Assembly (NCBI RefSeq): GCF_000178475.1
Contig: NZ_ADNY01000057.1
Location: 1-14,251 of the forward strand
Source: Lactobacillus amylolyticus DSM 11664
GTDB lineage: Bacteria; Bacillota; Bacilli; Lactobacillales; Lactobacillaceae
Direction: 5' to 3'
DNA: 14,251 nucleotides
Made by a program: the position numbers and the translations under genes. The notes below the pieces were generated by a model. It was given only the letters and a program-made list of their open reading frames with translations, did not search any database and had not been told where the DNA came from. Position 1 is the first letter of the stretch. Every line of letters begins with the position of its first letter. Of this stretch, positions 7,848 to 14,251 are shown piece after piece.

Positions 7848-9548
7848 TTATCCTAACTCTTTAGTTAAATAGTCATTTAATTGATCTACTGAAATTTCAG
7901 TAGCTTTGTCATCGTTTGGACGTTTTACTTCAACGATACCATCAGCAGCCTTACGACCAATTGTGATTCTCACTGGGGCACCCACTAAATCAGCATCGTT
8001 AAATTTAACGCCTGGACGTTCCTTACGATCGTCATACAACACATCATACTTAGCTGAAAGTTCTTTTTCAAGTTTTTCAGCTAATTGAGTTTGCTCATCA
8101 TTATTCATCTTCATTTGAATCAAGTGAATGCTGAATGGAGCAATTTCCTTAGGCCATGCAATACCACCATGGTTAGTTAAGTGTTGTTCAACTACAGCTG
8201 AAAGCATTCTAGTTACACCGATTCCGTATGAACCCATGATAACTGGCTTGGCTTTACCATTATTGTCTAAGAAATCTGCACCCATAGTTTTAGTGTAGTA
8301 AGTACCCAACTTGAAAATATGTCCTACTTCAATTGAAGTAGTGAACTTAAGTGGTTCATGATCAACTGGATCTGGTTCGCCTTCATTTGCAGTTCTAATG
8401 TCAGCAAATTCATCAACCTTAAAGTCGCGATCCAAGTTTGCATTTTCAAATTGATAATCAGTTTCGCCAGCACCAACAACAACGTTGTACAAGTTCTTAA
8501 CTGTATCATCTGCAACGATCTTGTCAGCCCAATCTGCATTGACCGGTCCAACGCCACCCTTTTCACTACCAGTAATTTCTTTCAACTCACTGGCAGTAGC
8601 TTCGCGCATTTCGTCAGCATCAAGCAAATGTCTCAATTTTACTTCATTGATTTGCTTATCGCCACGAATCAAGACTAAAACTTTTTGATCATCTGCGATA
8701 TAAAGGATGCCTTTAACGATTCTAGTCTTTGGCACATCAAGAAACTTAGCAAGCTTTTCAATTGTGTCGCATCCTGGAGTTGAAACCTTGGTTAATTCTT
8801 TTGCATCTTCAGGATCTTGCTTGAAAGTATCAATACTCTTAGCCATTTCAAGGTTAGCAGCATACGTACCACTTTCATTAGTAGCAATCGTATCTTCACC
8901 AATAGCAGCTGGAGCTTGGAATTCAGTTGAGTTCTTACCACCCATTGTTCCTGAATCAGCAATTACGGGGTGAACAGTTACACCACAACGACGATAGACA
9001 TTTTCGAATGCTCTCTTTTCGTCGTCAAATTGCTCATCAAGTTGTTCACGAGTTGCAGCAAAACTGTATGCATCAAGCATCACAAATTCTCTACCACGAA
9101 GAAGGCCAAAACGAGGACGGTTTTCATCACGGAACTTAGTTTGAATTTGGTAAAGAGCAATTGGCATTTGCTTGTAACTCTTTAAATTCTTAGCAATAAT
9201 TTCAGTGAAAGTTTCTTCATGAGTTGGTCCCAGCAAACTTTCACGGCCGTGACGGTCCTTAAGCTTAAACATTTCTGCACCGTATTTCTTATAACGACCA
9301 GATTCTTGCCATAAAGTTGCTGGCAAAAAGTGAGGCATCATCATTTCAGGCACATTAATCTTTTCCATTTCGTCTTCCATAATATTTTCTGCTTTACGCA
9401 AAACACGGAAGCCTAATGGCAAGTATGAATATACACCGGCTGTAACCTGACGAATATATCCACCTCTAAGCATTAACTTGTGACTTTCAGCTACAGCATC
9501 TGCTGGAGCTTCCTTCAAAGTTGGCATGAAGAATTTTGATTGACGCAT
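7848..9548 (-). CDS. proS: Prolyl-tRNA synthetase, bacterial type with editing domain
   Basis: Charges tRNA-Pro with proline. The 566-residue length fits the bacterial class II enzyme. Visible are the motif 1 region GGYIRQVTAGVYSYLPLG (29-46), GPTHEETF (107-114), motif 2 RDENRPRFGLLRGREFVMLDAYSF (140-163, given by key residues R140, E142, R144, F147) and motif 3 GSYGIGVTRMLSA (439-451). Between motifs 2 and 3 an inserted YbaK-like editing domain (about 224-407) is present. It includes K279 in the TRIVKGILYI strand, the position of the lysine needed for removing mischarged alanine in E. coli ProS, and GGVGPVNA (331-338). A C-terminal anticodon-binding domain follows (about 465-566). ATG start with TTAGGAGAT upstream. 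It lies 32 nt after rseP, the widest gap in this operon, with no terminator or convincing promoter; I see no T-box leader. PolC follows after 6 nt. Confidence 0.98.
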   Translation of the reverse strand: MRQSKFFMPTLKEAPADAVAESHKLMLRGGYIRQVTAGVYSYLPLGFRVLRKAENIMEDEMEKINVPEMMMPHFLPATLWQESGRYKKYGAEMFKLKDRHGRESLLGPTHEETFTEIIAKNLKSYKQMPIALYQIQTKFRDENRPRFGLLRGREFVMLDAYSFAATREQLDEQFDDEKRAFENVYRRCGVTVHPVIADSGTMGGKNSTEFQAPAAIGEDTIATNESGTYAANLEMAKSIDTFKQDPEDAKELTKVSTPGCDTIEKLAKFLDVPKTRIVKGILYIADDQKVLVLIRGDKQINEVKLRHLLDADEMREATASELKEITGSEKGGVGPVNADWADKIVADDTVKNLYNVVVGAGETDYQFENANLDRDFKVDEFADIRTANEGEPDPVDHEPLKFTTSIEVGHIFKLGTYYTKTMGADFLDNNGKAKPVIMGSYGIGVTRMLSAVVEQHLTNHGGIAWPKEIAPFSIHLIQMKMNNDEQTQLAEKLEKELSAKYDVLYDDRKERPGVKFNDADLVGAPVRITIGRKAADGIVEVKRPNDDKATEISVDQLNDYLTKELG

Positions 9549-9580
9549 TCTTATCTCCTAAGTAAATTCTAAATTTTCAA

Positions 9581-10837
9581 TTATTTTATGAAGTAACGGT
9601 AAATATCATTACCAGTTACTGCAATGATCAGTAGTAACAATAAACCAAAACCAATTAATTCGACAACAGCTTCATGTTCTTCTGAAATTGACTTGCCACG
9701 AACTAATTCAATTAAGTTAAGCAAAACTTTTCCACCATCAAGACCAGGAATTGGAATTAAGTTAACGATCCCCAAGTTAATTGAGATCATTCCTAAAAAG
9801 GCCAAAACGTAAGTAAAGCCCATTTGTGAAACTTGTGAAGTCTCAGAATAAATTCCTACAGGACCAGATAATTTATTCAAACTGAAGTGTTGGAAGAGGT
9901 TGCCAACGGCTTGAAAGATTAGTCCGGTTGTTGATACTGCAGTATTCCAACCCCGTGCTAATTTAGCAGTAAAGCTTTCATCGCTTTTTGCTTCAATTCC
10001 GATCTGATAAACCTTTTGTTTTTGGACGGTTTTTGTTTCTGGTTTAACTTTTACCGTTTCTACTTTACCATTTTTTTCTATTTTAATGGCTAAAGTTTGA
10101 CCCTTGCTTTCGCTAATCGCTTGAGATACATCAGCAAAGCTGTTCATCTTTTGACTATTAATAGCAAGAATCTTATCACCAGCTTGAATTTTTGCAATGC
10201 GAGCTGGTGAATTGGCAGTAGTTTTTGCTACCGTCGTAGTTGCTGGTCCTGGAATTGTAAAAGTCCAAATTAAAAATACAACAAAGCCAAGTAAAATATT
10301 CATCAAAGGACCAGCAATATTAGTAGCTAATTTTTGCCAAACATTAGCTTGCCCAAATTGCGTATCACGCGGTGCGATTACCAATTCAGTCTTATTTTTG
10401 TCAATAATAGTAGCATCATGATTAACATGATAAGTTACTGTCTTATCTTCGTCACCATTTTCGTAACCACTGATTTCGAGCGCATCAACTAAATCAGCTT
10501 TAGTTACTTGAACTGGGATCCCTTCAATTGGCAGTTCCGATTCTGAGGCATCAATCCTAACAACTTCATTTTGATCATTCAGTTTCAGAACAACAGTCAT
10601 ACCTGGATCAAGTTTGCTTTCGTCATCAGAATTTGCCAAGCGTACATAACCGCCAAGAGGCAACCAACGTATAGTATATGTAGTTGGATTTCTTCTTATT
10701 TGAAAGAGTTTTGGTCCCATTCCGATTGAAAATTCTCTAACCAGAATTCCGCTCTTCTTGGCAACGATAAAATGCCCGAATTCATGAACGAATACGAGCA
10801 AACCAAAGACTACTATAAAGATTAGTATACCTTTCAA
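9581..10837 (-). CDS. rseP: Site-2 membrane zinc metalloprotease RseP/RasP
   Basis: An intramembrane protease that cuts transmembrane substrates such as anti-sigma factors after a first cleavage, and remnant signal peptides. It has 418 residues. The zinc motif HEFGH is at 18-22 in the first membrane segment (about 2-20). A second membrane segment lies at about 172-196, a PDZ domain at about 197-267 (ARIAKIQAGDKILAINSQ), and a third segment at about 340-362. That segment runs into NLIPIPGLDGG (359-369) with the third zinc ligand D367. A last segment covers about 390-408. The region from 60 to 165 is larger than the minimal family core. The start is TTG at 10837: AGGAG lies 7 nt upstream, overlapping the cdsA stop, and any later Met would remove the HEFGH motif. 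It is 10 nt after cdsA; dxr, which lies here in Bacillus, is missing. Confidence 0.96.
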   Translation of the reverse strand: MKGILIFIVVFGLLVFVHEFGHFIVAKKSGILVREFSIGMGPKLFQIRRNPTTYTIRWLPLGGYVRLANSDDESKLDPGMTVVLKLNDQNEVVRIDASESELPIEGIPVQVTKADLVDALEISGYENGDEDKTVTYHVNHDATIIDKNKTELVIAPRDTQFGQANVWQKLATNIAGPLMNILLGFVVFLIWTFTIPGPATTTVAKTTANSPARIAKIQAGDKILAINSQKMNSFADVSQAISESKGQTLAIKIEKNGKVETVKVKPETKTVQKQKVYQIGIEAKSDESFTAKLARGWNTAVSTTGLIFQAVGNLFQHFSLNKLSGPVGIYSETSQVSQMGFTYVLAFLGMISINLGIVNLIPIPGLDGGKVLLNLIELVRGKSISEEHEAVVELIGFGLLLLLIIAVTGNDIYRYFIK

Positions 10838-10844
10838 TAGCTAT

Positions 10845-10849
10845 CTCCT
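10845..10849 (-). promoter_or_regulatory. Shine-Dalgarno deciding the rseP TTG start
   Basis: AGGAG on the minus strand overlaps the TAG stop of cdsA and stands 7 nt before TTG at 10837. It supports the TTG start that keeps the complete first membrane helix with the catalytic HEFGH motif, and suggests coupling of rseP to cdsA translation. Confidence 0.8.
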
Positions 10850-11645
10850 AGTGTACAATACCTAATACAGCAGCCATAACTGGTAAAACAAAAAGCATGC
10901 TATCGAATCTGTCTAAGATACCACCATGTCCAGGCAAAATCTTGCCTGAATCTTTTACACCATAAAAACGTTTATAGGCTGATTCAACCAGATCACCCAT
11001 TTGACCAACAATTGAAAGAATAAATGCTAAACCAATCATTGATAATTCAGGTTGACCAACATTTACAAGTGCAACATAAATGGCAGAACAAATCAAAGCA
11101 CAAATAGCTGCCCCAATAGAACCTTCCCAAGTCTTATTAGGACTAATAACAGGCCATAACTTATGTTTACCAATCTTGCGGCCAATCATGTAGGCACCAA
11201 TATCAGTACTCCAAACGACTACAAAGACGTAGCATAGCAATGCCAAACCATTTATATCGCTTCTAATTGCTGCCATGTAATGGAAGCCTGTTCCGATATA
11301 GAGTGACGCAATCGTGTAGACACCTACATCATCAAAAGTAGTTTTGTTCTTTGACAAAACCGTCCAGACAAGCATTAACATGATTAAAGCAAAATAAACA
11401 CCAAATTTTGACCAATGGAATGGCATTCCTTTAAAGAATGCATCAGGTACGGTCCAAGTTAGTGTTGCCAATAATGCCAATACAAAATCAACTGACACTA
11501 AAATTTGCTTCTTCATCAAGAAGATTTCACTGATACCTACAGCTGCAAAAATTACAGTTAACCAGTCCATCCATAATCCGCCAAGGATTACGATTGGAAT
11601 AAATAAAATTAAGGCGACTACCGCCGTGATTGTACGTTGTTTCAT
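10848..11645 (-). CDS. cdsA: Phosphatidate cytidylyltransferase (CDP-diacylglycerol synthase)
   Basis: Makes CDP-diacylglycerol from CTP and phosphatidic acid, the precursor of phosphatidylglycerol and cardiolipin, in the cytoplasmic membrane. The 265 residues hold many hydrophobic membrane segments: about 7-24, 28-44, 51-66, 81-97, 134-155, 178-196, 203-217 and 249-263. The conserved SPNKTWEG is at 168-175. The family signature runs from S211 to D248, with key residues D218 (metal-binding MGDLVES), K231-D232, PGHGG at 238-242 and DRFD at 245-248. The ATG lies 2 nt after the uppS stop; its Shine-Dalgarno (GGAT within the uppS end) is weak, so translation probably depends on coupling to uppS. 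The operon neighbours are normal for Firmicutes. Confidence 0.97.
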   Translation of the reverse strand: MKQRTITAVVALILFIPIVILGGLWMDWLTVIFAAVGISEIFLMKKQILVSVDFVLALLATLTWTVPDAFFKGMPFHWSKFGVYFALIMLMLVWTVLSKNKTTFDDVGVYTIASLYIGTGFHYMAAIRSDINGLALLCYVFVVVWSTDIGAYMIGRKIGKHKLWPVISPNKTWEGSIGAAICALICSAIYVALVNVGQPELSMIGLAFILSIVGQMGDLVESAYKRFYGVKDSGKILPGHGGILDRFDSMLFVLPVMAAVLGIVH

Positions 11646-11647
11646 TT

Positions 11648-12382
11648 TTAACTATCCGATTCATCCACTTTACCAAAGCGCCGATTACGCGTTTGGTAAT
11701 TCTCTACAAACATTTTTAAATCATCTTCATTAAAGTCAGGCCATGCTTTCGGACTAAAAGCAAGTTCAGAATAAGCAATCTGCCAAAGCAAAAAGTTTGA
11801 AATTCTTTGCTCACCTGATGTTCTAATAAGCAGATCTGGATCACTGTAAGGACCAAACCGAGCGGTCATCAAGTGCTTAGAAATCAGATCTTCCGTAATA
11901 TCTTCACTTGATAGAGCACCAGCCTCAATTAATCCGCCCAACTCCTTCATTGCTGAAGTAATTTCACGTCTAGAGCCGTAATTAAAGGCAAAATTCAAAA
12001 CAAGGCCAGTATTATTGGCTGTCTCAGCCATTGATCTTTGAACGATGTCGTATGTCTTCGGCGGCAATTCATCTAAATAGCCCATAATGTTGACTTTAAC
12101 GTTGTTTTCCATCAAAGTTGGCATGTATTTATCGAAAAAGCGGACTGGCAAATTCATCAAATAAGCCACCTCTTCTTTGGGACGAGCCCAGTTTTCCGTT
12201 GAAAAGGCATACAGAGTTAAAACTTTAATACCTAGCTCATCAGCAGCTAAAGTAATTCGTTCAACATTGTCCATACCCTCACGGTGACCAAAGACTCTTG
12301 GCTGATGACGCTTTTTAGCCCAGCGGCCGTTACCATCCATAATAATGGCAAGATGATTCAACTGATTTTTCTTTTTACTCAT
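11648..12382 (-). CDS. uppS: Undecaprenyl diphosphate synthase (cis-prenyltransferase)
   Basis: Condenses farnesyl diphosphate with eight isopentenyl diphosphates to give C55 undecaprenyl diphosphate, the lipid carrier for peptidoglycan and other wall polymers. It has 244 residues, usual length. Motifs seen are [13 protein letters not shown] (13-25) with catalytic D16 and the P-loop-like GNGRW, FGHREG (31-36), [11 protein letters not shown] (58-68) with S61 and N64, FNYGSRREI (133-141), and [21 protein letters not shown] (181-201, key residues R187, R193, S195), followed by AYSELAF with E206. ATG start with AAGG 7 nt upstream inside the end of frr; it lies 3 nt after frr and 2 nt before cdsA. 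Confidence 0.98.
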   Translation of the reverse strand: MSKKKNQLNHLAIIMDGNGRWAKKRHQPRVFGHREGMDNVERITLAADELGIKVLTLYAFSTENWARPKEEVAYLMNLPVRFFDKYMPTLMENNVKVNIMGYLDELPPKTYDIVQRSMAETANNTGLVLNFAFNYGSRREITSAMKELGGLIEAGALSSEDITEDLISKHLMTARFGPYSDPDLLIRTSGEQRISNFLLWQIAYSELAFSPKAWPDFNEDDLKMFVENYQTRNRRFGKVDESDS

Positions 12383-12385
12383 TGA

Positions 12386-12943
12386 TTAGCCTTGAGTAAT
12401 CTCCTTACGCTTATCATCAGCGATTTTATCAATTTCTTTAATGGAATCGTCAGTTACTTTTTGAACTTCTTTTTCAAGATTGCGTTGTTCATCTTCAGTG
12501 ATTTCGTCATCTTTTAATTGACGCTTCAATGAATTCATGGCATCACGACGAACATTTCTAACCGCAATTTTAGCTTCTTCAGCTTCCTTGCCAACTTCTT
12601 TGGCAATTTCTTGTCTTCTCTCACCAGTAAGTTGTGGAATGACCAAACGGATTACTTTACCGTCATTTGCTGGGTTTAAGCCAAGATTTGAAGCAAGTAA
12701 AGCATGTTCAATATCGTCTAGACTATTAATATCGTATGGCGTAATTAAAAGAACACGTGGTTCTGGAATACTTACACTGGAAATTTGTTTTAACGGTGTT
12801 GGTGCACCATAATATCCAACTTGAATACCATCTAAAATACTTGCGTTTGCAACACCTGCACGGATTGAAGCCAAGTTTTTGCGGAAAACCTTAATTGACT
12901 TTTCCATGTTTTCTTTTGCTTTTTGAATTGTTTCGTTATTCAT
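12386..12943 (-). CDS. frr: Ribosome recycling factor
   Basis: RRF splits post-termination ribosomes together with EF-G. At 185 residues it is exactly the family length. The pattern is typical: an N-terminal helix (IQKAKENMEKSIKVFRKNLASIRAGVANASILDGIQVGYYG, about 5-45), the beta-rich second domain (about 31-104) with TPLKQISSVSIPEPRVLLITPYD, and the long C-terminal helices with LTGERRQEIAKEVGKEAEEAKIAVRNVRRDA (114-144). Its ATG shares one base with the pyrH stop codon (TAATG), and an AAGGTGG site lies inside the end of pyrH, so the two should be coupled. Confidence 0.99.
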   Translation of the reverse strand: MNNETIQKAKENMEKSIKVFRKNLASIRAGVANASILDGIQVGYYGAPTPLKQISSVSIPEPRVLLITPYDINSLDDIEHALLASNLGLNPANDGKVIRLVIPQLTGERRQEIAKEVGKEAEEAKIAVRNVRRDAMNSLKRQLKDDEITEDEQRNLEKEVQKVTDDSIKEIDKIADDKRKEITQG

Positions 12944-13671
12944 TATTTCTTACCACCTTCAATAAGGGTACCAATGTTTTCACCTAAGACAACCTTCTTA
13001 ATATTGCCTGGTGTGTTTACATTGAAGACTACTAATGGGATATCGGTATCCATTGACAATGAACTTGCAGTTCTATCCATAACCTTTAAGTTCTTTGCGA
13101 TTACATCAAGTTGTGTAAGTTCTGAATACTTCTTGGCTTTAGGATCAAGTTTTGGATCGGCAGTGTAAACACCGTCAACGCCATTTTTGGCCATTAAGAT
13201 AACATCTGCACCAATTTCAGCAGCACGCAGAGCGGCAGTAGTATCAGTTGAGAAGTATGGGTTACCTGTACCACCACCAAAGATAACTACTCTGCCTTTT
13301 TCAAGATGACGCATAGCCCTTCTTCTGATGTAAGGTTCAGCAATTTGTCTCATTTCGATTGAAGTTTGCAATCTAGTAGGGACACCAACATGTTCCAAAC
13401 CATCTTGCAATGCCAAACCATTCATAATAGTTGCAAGCATACCCATGTAGTCTGCCTGTGCTCTTTCCATACCTAATTTGGCACCAGTTTCACCACGCCA
13501 CATGTTACCGCCACCACAGACGGTACCAATTTCAACGCCTAAATCGTGAACTGATTTGATTTCCTTTGCCAAATGGGCAATAACAGTAGGATTAATACCT
13601 GTACCTTCGTCTCCAGCTAAAGCTTCGCCAGAAATTTTTAAAATGATGCGTTTATATTTTACTTGACTCAT
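12943..13671 (-). CDS. pyrH: UMP kinase
   Basis: Hexameric bacterial UMP kinase of the amino-acid-kinase fold, phosphorylating UMP to UDP for RNA, DNA and cell-wall nucleotide sugars. It has 242 residues. Visible are the N-terminal [14 protein letters not shown] (7-20) with K12, [10 protein letters not shown] (51-60) with the glycine-rich loop and R59, the UMP-binding [25 protein letters not shown] (132-156, key residues T143-T145 region), and [15 protein letters not shown] (160-174). ATG start with a near-perfect AGGAGG five bases upstream (13677-13682). It is the first gene of the pyrH-polC operon and has its own promoter. In most Firmicutes it follows rpsB-tsf; here a transposase gene lies upstream in the opposite direction. 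Confidence 0.99.
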   Translation of the reverse strand: MSQVKYKRIILKISGEALAGDEGTGINPTVIAHLAKEIKSVHDLGVEIGTVCGGGNMWRGETGAKLGMERAQADYMGMLATIMNGLALQDGLEHVGVPTRLQTSIEMRQIAEPYIRRRAMRHLEKGRVVIFGGGTGNPYFSTDTTAALRAAEIGADVILMAKNGVDGVYTADPKLDPKAKKYSELTQLDVIAKNLKVMDRTASSLSMDTDIPLVVFNVNTPGNIKKVVLGENIGTLIEGGKK

Positions 13672-13697
13672 ATTAACCTCCTATAATAGCTCTAATT

Positions 13698-13727
13698 ATT
13701 CTACCATATATAATGTACGATTGTAGA
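13698..13727 (-). promoter_or_regulatory. Sigma-A promoter for the pyrH-polC operon
   Basis: On the minus strand TCTACA (13727-13722) and TAGAAT (13703-13698) are separated by 18 nt, and a TGG directly before the -10 box makes it an extended -10. Expected start about 13691, giving a short leader of about 20 nt before pyrH. The -35 is imperfect (4 of 6). It lies downstream of the minus-facing terminator at 13769-13793, so pyrH is probably not read from further upstream. Confidence 0.7.
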
Positions 13728-13768
13728 GTATGTGAAGCCTACAAAAATTAATTTTAGGAATTTTTTGC

Positions 13769-13793
13769 AAAAAAAAGAGAGGACATCGTCCTC
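13769..13793 (-). terminator. Intrinsic terminator, minus strand, upstream of pyrH
   Basis: On the minus strand GAGGAC and GTCCTC form a 6-bp stem with a 3-nt GAT loop, followed by TC and eight T residues. It would stop transcription arriving from the right. By gene-order reasoning it may be the old terminator of rpsB-tsf, but no tsf sequence is in the window to prove that. Confidence 0.75.
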
Positions 13794-13817
13794 AATGTCA
13801 TTAAGTTAAGGCATTGA
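13792..13817. repeat. Imperfect 26-bp palindrome next to the terminator
   Basis: TCAATG (13792-13797) and CATTGA (13812-13817) are inverted copies around a central TTAA-G-TTAA. Two or three internal positions do not pair. It may be a weak hairpin, an IS terminal sequence or chance; I cannot tell which. Confidence 0.35.
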
Positions 13818-13834
13818 CGAAAGTTTAGCTTTAT

Positions 13835-13870
13835 GAACCGAATCATTTTGATTCGGTTCTTTTTCTTTTT
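13835..13870 (+). terminator. Strong intrinsic terminator, plus strand, with no gene in front of it
   Basis: GAACCGAATCA (13835-13845) pairs perfectly over 11 bp with TGATTCGGTTC (13849-13859), loop TTT, followed by TTTTTCTTTTT. There is no T-tract on the minus side, so it works on plus-strand transcripts. No plus-strand gene precedes it in the window. It stands about 90 nt before the transposase start and would block outside read-through into that gene. Confidence 0.85.
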
Positions 13871-13912
13871 AAAATAAAAAGTGAGCAGAGTTCATTCACC
13901 CTTCTGCTCACT
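13871..13912 (-). terminator. Second minus-facing hairpin terminator, related to the rimP leader hairpin
   Basis: AGTGAGCAGA (13880-13889) pairs over 10 bp with TCTGCTCACT (13903-13912), loop of 13 nt. On the minus strand the stem is followed by TTTTATTTT; on the plus strand the following bases are CTTTATCTC, a poorer tract. Its minus-strand arms share GAGTGAGCAG and TGCTCACT with the hairpin at 3438-3464. Confidence 0.7.
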
Positions 13913-13913
13913 C

Positions 13914-14251
13914 TTTATCTCTTATTCGGTCTTTCATAGAAAGGTTGTGTCTCTCATGAAATCCCTTCACTCAAATATTTTAAAACTGATGGATAGTATT
14001 ATCAATAAAATCGCTGCCAACATTCATGATTTTTCTGTTTCAGATCAGGCTTTTACCCGCTGTCGCAAGCTTAATCCGACTGATTTAATTAAACTGATTC
14101 TCAACATGGGAGCGGGCAGCTTAAACTCGGAAATTTTTCATGCTTTTCCCGATGTGAATTCTAGAATGACAGTCTCAGCTTTCGAACAACAAAAAGCTAA
14201 ATTAAAGCCCGAGTGTATTAAAGAAATTATGGCTGAGCTTAGTCAGGCAAA
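13914..14251 (+). mobile_element. Left part of an IS4-type insertion sequence (boundary not determined)
   Basis: Inferred from the transposase gene that begins at 13956 and runs off the right edge. I could not identify the left terminal inverted repeat or a target duplication because the other end is outside the window. The true left end could lie anywhere from about 13794 to 13950; the hairpins at 13792-13912 may belong to the element or to the host. The element stands where tsf would be expected to precede pyrH. Confidence 0.5.
13956..14251 (+). CDS. IS4-family-like transposase, N-terminal fragment (runs off right edge)
   Basis: The open frame begins MKSLHSNILKLMDSIINKIA and continues for 98 residues to the edge without a stop. 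It carries the N-terminal pattern typical of many Firmicutes IS4-family transposases: a first amphipathic helix, F-T-R-C-R-K-L (about 33-39), DLIKLILNMGAGSLNSEIFHAF (43-64), and M-T-V-S-A-F-E-Q-Q-K-A-K-L-K-P-E (71-86). The DDE catalytic residues would lie beyond the window, so activity cannot be judged. ATG start with AGAAAGG 11 nt upstream. It is the only plus-strand gene here and points away from pyrH. The family call rests on remembered sequence patterns, not a search. Confidence 0.8.
   Translation, partial: MKSLHSNILKLMDSIINKIAANIHDFSVSDQAFTRCRKLNPTDLIKLILNMGAGSLNSEIFHAFPDVNSRMTVSAFEQQKAKLKPECIKEIMAELSQA

Noticed and set aside
8358..8688. Plus-strand open frames inside proS
   Set aside because: Antisense to the editing domain of ProS, which is intact; no independent gene signals.
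9549..9580. Possible internal promoter before proS (TAGAAT-like sequence)
   Set aside because: No acceptable -35 box at 16-18 nt; the sequence is simply AT-rich.
13713..13751. Tiny plus-strand frame of 12 codons opposite the pyrH promoter
   Set aside because: No ribosome site, overlaps the promoter, and too short to support.
13672..13955. Search for a tsf remnant, tRNA or T-box/riboswitch between pyrH and the transposase
   Set aside because: Reading both strands gave no EF-Ts C-terminal residues, no tRNA cloverleaf and no T-box motif; only the promoter and hairpins are supportable.
13840..14251. CRISPR array or other tandem repeats near the transposase
   Set aside because: The hairpin arms are single inverted pairs, not regularly spaced direct repeats.

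Overview
The window comes from a low-GC Gram-positive bacterium, most likely a Lactobacillus of the acidophilus/helveticus/crispatus kind. The evidence is a Gram-positive PolC, the classic Firmicutes order of translation, envelope and replication genes, AT-rich intergenic DNA, and a lactobacillus-like IS4-type transposase. The species cannot be fixed from sequence reading alone. Apart from that transposase, every gene is housekeeping and lies on the minus strand, so the window reads biologically from right to left. I see no defence system, prophage, CRISPR array, tRNA or rRNA.

Right edge (about 13672-14251): a plus-strand transposase fragment runs off the window. Between it and pyrH lie four elements: a minus-facing hairpin terminator, a plus-facing hairpin terminator with no gene in front of it, a second minus-facing terminator, and a good sigma-A promoter for pyrH. 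In Firmicutes rpsB-tsf normally precedes pyrH. Here an insertion element appears to occupy that junction.

First operon (13671 down to 3534): pyrH-frr-uppS-cdsA-rseP-proS-polC. It covers UMP kinase, ribosome recycling, undecaprenyl-PP synthesis, CDP-diacylglycerol synthesis, a site-2 membrane protease, prolyl-tRNA synthetase and the replicative polymerase. Spacing is tight (from a 1-nt overlap to 32 nt) and no internal terminator is visible. The dxr gene that sits between cdsA and rseP in Bacillus is absent, as expected if isoprenoids come from the mevalonate route.

Second operon (promoter at 3493-3521, then 3420 down past position 1): rimP-nusA-ylxR-ylxQ-infB, covering 30S maturation, transcription elongation/termination, two small RNA-binding proteins and initiation factor 2. 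infB is cut by the left edge after 362 N-terminal residues. Its promoter follows polC immediately, and a terminator-like hairpin lies between that promoter and rimP. The hairpin is therefore inside the 5' leader and is a candidate attenuator, possibly read by NusA encoded one gene downstream. This is the most interesting regulatory feature here.

The second operon and rseP use TTG starts repeatedly (ylxQ, ylxR, rimP, rseP), and polC uses GTG. I found no clearly new biological system. The findings are regulatory and evolutionary details in an otherwise ordinary conserved region.
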